Source: DYRB01 sp963845265 (GTDB lineage: Bacteria > Pseudomonadota > Gammaproteobacteria > Chromatiales > Chromatiaceae). From it: DNA of 64,000 nucleotides. Shown in pieces: positions 61,411 to 64,000 of this stretch. A program made the translations under genes and the position numbers. The notes beneath the pieces were generated by a model. It was not told the origin of the DNA and ran no database searches. It saw only the letters and a program-made list of their open reading frames with translations. The stretch's first letter is position 1. Each line of letters starts with the position of its first letter. Where the stretch lies: assembly GCA_963845265.1 (NCBI GenBank), contig CAWJRN010000009.1:62001-126000 (forward strand). The letters are read 5' to 3'.

Positions 61411-62820
61411 ATGCCCCGACCTCGATTCAGCCTGGCCCTGAAAAGGGCTGCCAGCATTGAGGTACATACCGCCGTGAATTCACCGGTCGCCCTGCAATCG
61501 CTCGCCGATGTCTATGTCCAGCCCTTTGTGGTGATCGACAGCAAGCTGCGTGTGCGCTTGGTCAATCGTGCCTTCGAGACCGCTTACGGCGTCGCCCGAG
61601 GCGACGCGGTGGGACGCCCCTGCTATGAATTATTGCATGTCCAGGGGGCACGTCCCTGCCCCTGCGGGCCGGATGGTAGCCACTGCCCGTTCCGCGAGGT
61701 CTTCGCCGGGGCCCCAGGGGAGGTTTGCGTCAACACCTATCGGGATGAGGAAGGGGGTGAGCGTCTGATGCACATCCACGGGCACCCCTTGCGCACCGCC
61801 TCTGGGGAAATCCTGCTCGGTGAGTTGATCGGGGCAGACGAAGCACCACAGCTCGAGCTGCAAACGCCTCACACCGGGCCACGCATGGTCGGGGACTCCG
61901 CCGGCTTTCGCCAGGTCCTGGGCCGGCTGCGCCTGGCCGCGGCATCCGCAGCGCCTGTCTTGCTGGAGGGGGCGACAGGGACCGGCAAGGAACTGGCGGC
62001 GAGCTACATCCACCGTCACTCCCCCCGCGCCCCTGGGCCCTTCGTGACCCTGGACTGCACCACTCTGGGCGAGGATCTGTTCGAGAGCGAGGTCTTCGGG
62101 CACGTGCATGGCGCCTTCACCGGCAGCGTCGGAGTACGCCAGGGCCTGTTCGAGCGGGCCGATGGGGGCACCCTGTTCCTGGACGAGATCGGCGAACTGC
62201 CCCTGGCCATGCAGGCCAAGCTCCTGCGGGTCTTGGAGAGCGGCCAGTTCCGCCGCGTCGGCAGCGACCAGACCAGGCAGGCGGATGTGCGCATCGTCTG
62301 CGCCACCAACCGCGATCTGGGCGACAGCTCCGGTTTTCGCCAGGACCTCTACTACCGGGTTGCCTGCATGCGGGTGCGCATGCCGGCACTGGCGGAGCGA
62401 ATCGAGGACATCCCTGCGCTCGCTCAGGAACTGCTGCTGCGCATCGGCGCCTCTGCCCAGCGATCCTTTGACCTGGACCCGAGCGCCCTGCCCCTGCTCC
62501 AGGGCCACCCTTTCCCCGGCAACATCCGTGAACTGCGCAACGTACTCTGGGTCGCTGCAACCCACAGTAACGGCGGGCGCATCTCCGCTCACCAGATCGC
62601 CCAGGCGCTGCGCGCCGCACCGGGAAGCCCGGAGCCCGACGCGCCGCCGGCCTCGGCCCCGCTGCCCAGCGCGCCAAGCGTCAACTTGCAGGACCTGGAG
62701 GCGGACCATGTGCGCTCTCTGCTAGCCACCCATGGGGGTAATCGGCGGGCGGTCTCCGTGGCGCTCAGGGTCAGCGAGCGGACCGTCTACCGCAAACTCA
62801 AGCGCTATGGGCTCTCATAA
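61411..62820 (+). CDS. Sigma-54 activator with Cys-rich PAS domain
   Basis: A 469-residue regulator. The PAS domain (about 30-145) contains Cys71, Cys83, Cys85, Cys92 and Cys106 (CYELLHVQGARPCPC, then HCPF), suggesting a metal or redox centre. The AAA+ domain has Walker A GATGTGKE (187-194), sigma-54 loop GAFTGS (234-239; normally GAFTGA), and Walker B TLFLDE. A Fis-type helix-turn-helix ends it (RRAVSVALRVSERTVYRKL). No receiver domain, so it senses directly. The start could also be GTG at 61474. Likely controls the divergent cytochrome gene (inference). Confidence 0.88.
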   Translation: MPRPRFSLALKRAASIEVHTAVNSPVALQSLADVYVQPFVVIDSKLRVRLVNRAFETAYGVARGDAVGRPCYELLHVQGARPCPCGPDGSHCPFREVFAGAPGEVCVNTYRDEEGGERLMHIHGHPLRTASGEILLGELIGADEAPQLELQTPHTGPRMVGDSAGFRQVLGRLRLAAASAAPVLLEGATGTGKELAASYIHRHSPRAPGPFVTLDCTTLGEDLFESEVFGHVHGAFTGSVGVRQGLFERADGGTLFLDEIGELPLAMQAKLLRVLESGQFRRVGSDQTRQADVRIVCATNRDLGDSSGFRQDLYYRVACMRVRMPALAERIEDIPALAQELLLRIGASAQRSFDLDPSALPLLQGHPFPGNIRELRNVLWVAATHSNGGRISAHQIAQALRAAPGSPEPDAPPASAPLPSAPSVNLQDLEADHVRSLLATHGGNRRAVSVALRVSERTVYRKLKRYGLS

Positions 62821-63037
62821 GCCGGTCTGACTGCCCCCAAATGAGATGCTGGTTAAGGCCATCCCTGGCTTGAATCAGCTCGCCCGCCCCCGAGGCGCGA
62901 CTCGTGTGGCGCCTCCCTCGCGGTTCAAACATGAACAATCGGTCATGTTTTCGACCGCTGCTCGTAAGGTAATCCCCCCTATCCTGTACCCCAGACATCG
63001 CGGGCGCTGACCCGCCATTGCGCCGCTGGAGGACAGT

Positions 63038-63724
63038 TTGGCCCTGACGAAACGCCGCTGCTGGTCCGCGGCCCTAGCGCCGCTCCTGGCCCTAGGGCTG
63101 GCGGGATCCGTCGCGTCGCAATCGGCAGACCAGACCCGGCCTAGCGATGGAGCGGTAGCCCAACTGCCCGCAAACCATGCCGAGACCCAGCGCGACCGAC
63201 TGCTGTCCGCCGCGGCACGCACGGCCATGAACTATGTGGGCTCCGCTACTCGGGCGATCGAGGCAGACGAGCCCGGCCAGGCCCGAGCGCTGCTGACCCA
63301 GGCCCGGCGCATCCTCGACCAGATCCAGGTCGGGCTGCCGGAGCAGCAGACCCCAGGGACCGGGGCTGTCACTGCCATCCCGGTCCTGGCCCGGGTCCAC
63401 ACGACCAACGGCGGCGAGATCGGTGCGGCGGTCGCCGCCCAGGTCCAGGCCCTCGAACCCTTGGTCCTGACCGGGCAGCACGAGCGCGTCTTGGCCGAAT
63501 TACAGGGGATTGGCGTCCCCCTGACCTACAACTACGTCCGAATGCCGGTCGGGCCCACCAGCGATGGGATCGACCAAGCCACGGCGGCCTTGGCCGCCGA
63601 CGACGACGAGGCCGCCCTCGGGGCCCTCGCGGCCATCGTCCAGGGACTGGATATCGGCACCATGACCATCGCCGCACCCGAACATGCAGCAGAACCCACA
63701 CCTGTCTCAAGCCCAAAACCATGA
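63038..63724 (+). CDS. YfdX-family exported protein
   Basis: A 228-residue protein. Start is TTG at 63038, with GGAGG 5 bp upstream; no suitable ATG exists. The signal peptide has CWSAALAPLLALGLAGS. The mature part (ARTAMNYVGSATRAIEADEP, then ARALLTQARRILDQIQ) follows YfdX, an alpha-helical family linked to stress. Its end is Pro-rich. It lies 33 bp before a MoxR ATPase gene and may be in its operon. Confidence 0.78.
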   Translation: MALTKRRCWSAALAPLLALGLAGSVASQSADQTRPSDGAVAQLPANHAETQRDRLLSAAARTAMNYVGSATRAIEADEPGQARALLTQARRILDQIQVGLPEQQTPGTGAVTAIPVLARVHTTNGGEIGAAVAAQVQALEPLVLTGQHERVLAELQGIGVPLTYNYVRMPVGPTSDGIDQATAALAADDDEAALGALAAIVQGLDIGTMTIAAPEHAAEPTPVSSPKP

Positions 63725-63757
63725 GTTGAGCGCATCTTTCGCACGAGGAGTTGCACC

Positions 63758-64000
63758 ATGACCCCCAGTACCGCCATCGCCCAGTCCGACCATCCGACCC
63801 CGAGCATCGCCCGCGCCGCCTTCATGCGCCTGCGCGACGAGCTCGATGGACGCATCGTCGGCCAGCGCCAGCTCATCGAGCGCCTGCTCATCGCCCTACT
63901 GGCGGACGGCCACCTGTTGGTGGAGGGCGCGCCCGGGCTGGCCAAGACCACCGCCATCAAGGAGCTGGCCTGGCGCATCGAGGGCAACTTTCAGCGCATC
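63758..64000 (+). CDS. MoxR-family AAA+ ATPase, start only
   Basis: The first 81 residues of a gene that runs off the window. Start 63758 follows GAGGAG. LDGRIVGQRQLIERLLIALL and Walker A EGAPGLAKTTAIKEL are the MoxR signature. MoxR proteins are chaperone-like ATPases usually next to von Willebrand A domain genes, which should follow outside this window. Confidence 0.9.
   Translation, partial: MTPSTAIAQSDHPTPSIARAAFMRLRDELDGRIVGQRQLIERLLIALLADGHLLVEGAPGLAKTTAIKELAWRIEGNFQRI

Noticed and set aside
1..64000. tRNA, rRNA, CRISPR arrays and prophage
   Set aside because: Looked for T-loop motifs, regular spaced repeats and phage structural genes; none seen by eye, though a small ncRNA could be missed.

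Overview
The window looks like chromosomal DNA from a high-G+C gammaproteobacterium with anaerobic, sulfur-linked metabolism; the gene content resembles purple sulfur bacteria (Chromatiaceae). This placement rests on protein resemblance and gene order alone. The signs are a membrane formate dehydrogenase locus with molybdenum-cofactor genes, a DsrC-like protein, a DsrM/DsrK-like pair, multiheme cytochrome, hemerythrins, DUF1631/PilZ and c-di-GMP genes. I found no tRNA, rRNA, CRISPR array or prophage.

Layout. 1-7.2 kb: hemerythrin, a GH1 beta-glucosidase, an SbmA/YddA-type ABC exporter with a degenerate ATPase domain, and a divergent 1050-residue discoidin/glycosidase-like protein. 7.3-9.3 kb: a lower-G+C pair (c-heme HAMP sensor, DUF4388-like protein). 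9.8-13.5 kb: mobB, mobA, a sigma-54 response regulator, and a DsrC/TusE-like protein. 13.5-18.6 kb: a scarred segment with a dead parD, a parE cut by an ISAs1-family element, and a diguanylate cyclase gene truncated by the same element; then a second hemerythrin and a DUF6164-like protein.

18.8-32.7 kb is the metabolic core. Leftward run moaA, fdhD and an HTH/PBP-like regulator. Rightward, behind a good sigma-54 promoter, run DUF3305, DUF3306, a multi-cluster ferredoxin, a TorD chaperone, a small Tat protein, fdhA, fdhB, fdhC, a NarI/DsrM-like cytochrome b and a DsrK/HdrD-like CCG iron-sulfur protein. Formate would be oxidised outside the cytoplasmic membrane and electrons passed to cytochrome b and quinone. 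The last two genes suggest a second quinone/thiol-disulfide module, for which the DsrC-like protein at 13.2 kb is a possible partner (inference). fdhA and fdhD each carry a one-base frameshift as sequenced.

32.7-41 kb: copper-storage protein remnant, LOG protein, exported intradiol dioxygenase, exported acetolactate decarboxylase, a lower-G+C lipoprotein, DUF1631 and PilZ proteins. 41-46.6 kb: DUF3179 (internally deleted), arsS, a TVP38-flavoprotein fusion, a DUF547 remnant, and a haloacid dehalogenase. 46.8-52.3 kb is rich in wreckage: MscS remnant, broken IS1634 transposase, an HvfA-like RiPP precursor with a scrambled leader beside an ECF sigma/anti-sigma pair, a TetR gene with no clear start, and a DUF499-like remnant holding an ISAs1 end. 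52.4-64 kb: SLC13 permease, pyruvate kinase, tail-anchored Hpt protein, TlpA-like thioredoxin, a nonaheme exported cytochrome divergent from a Cys-rich PAS sigma-54 activator, a YfdX protein and the start of a MoxR ATPase.

About ten genes are broken. Several frameshifts look like single-base gains, so assembly error and genuine decay must be separated before functional conclusions are drawn.
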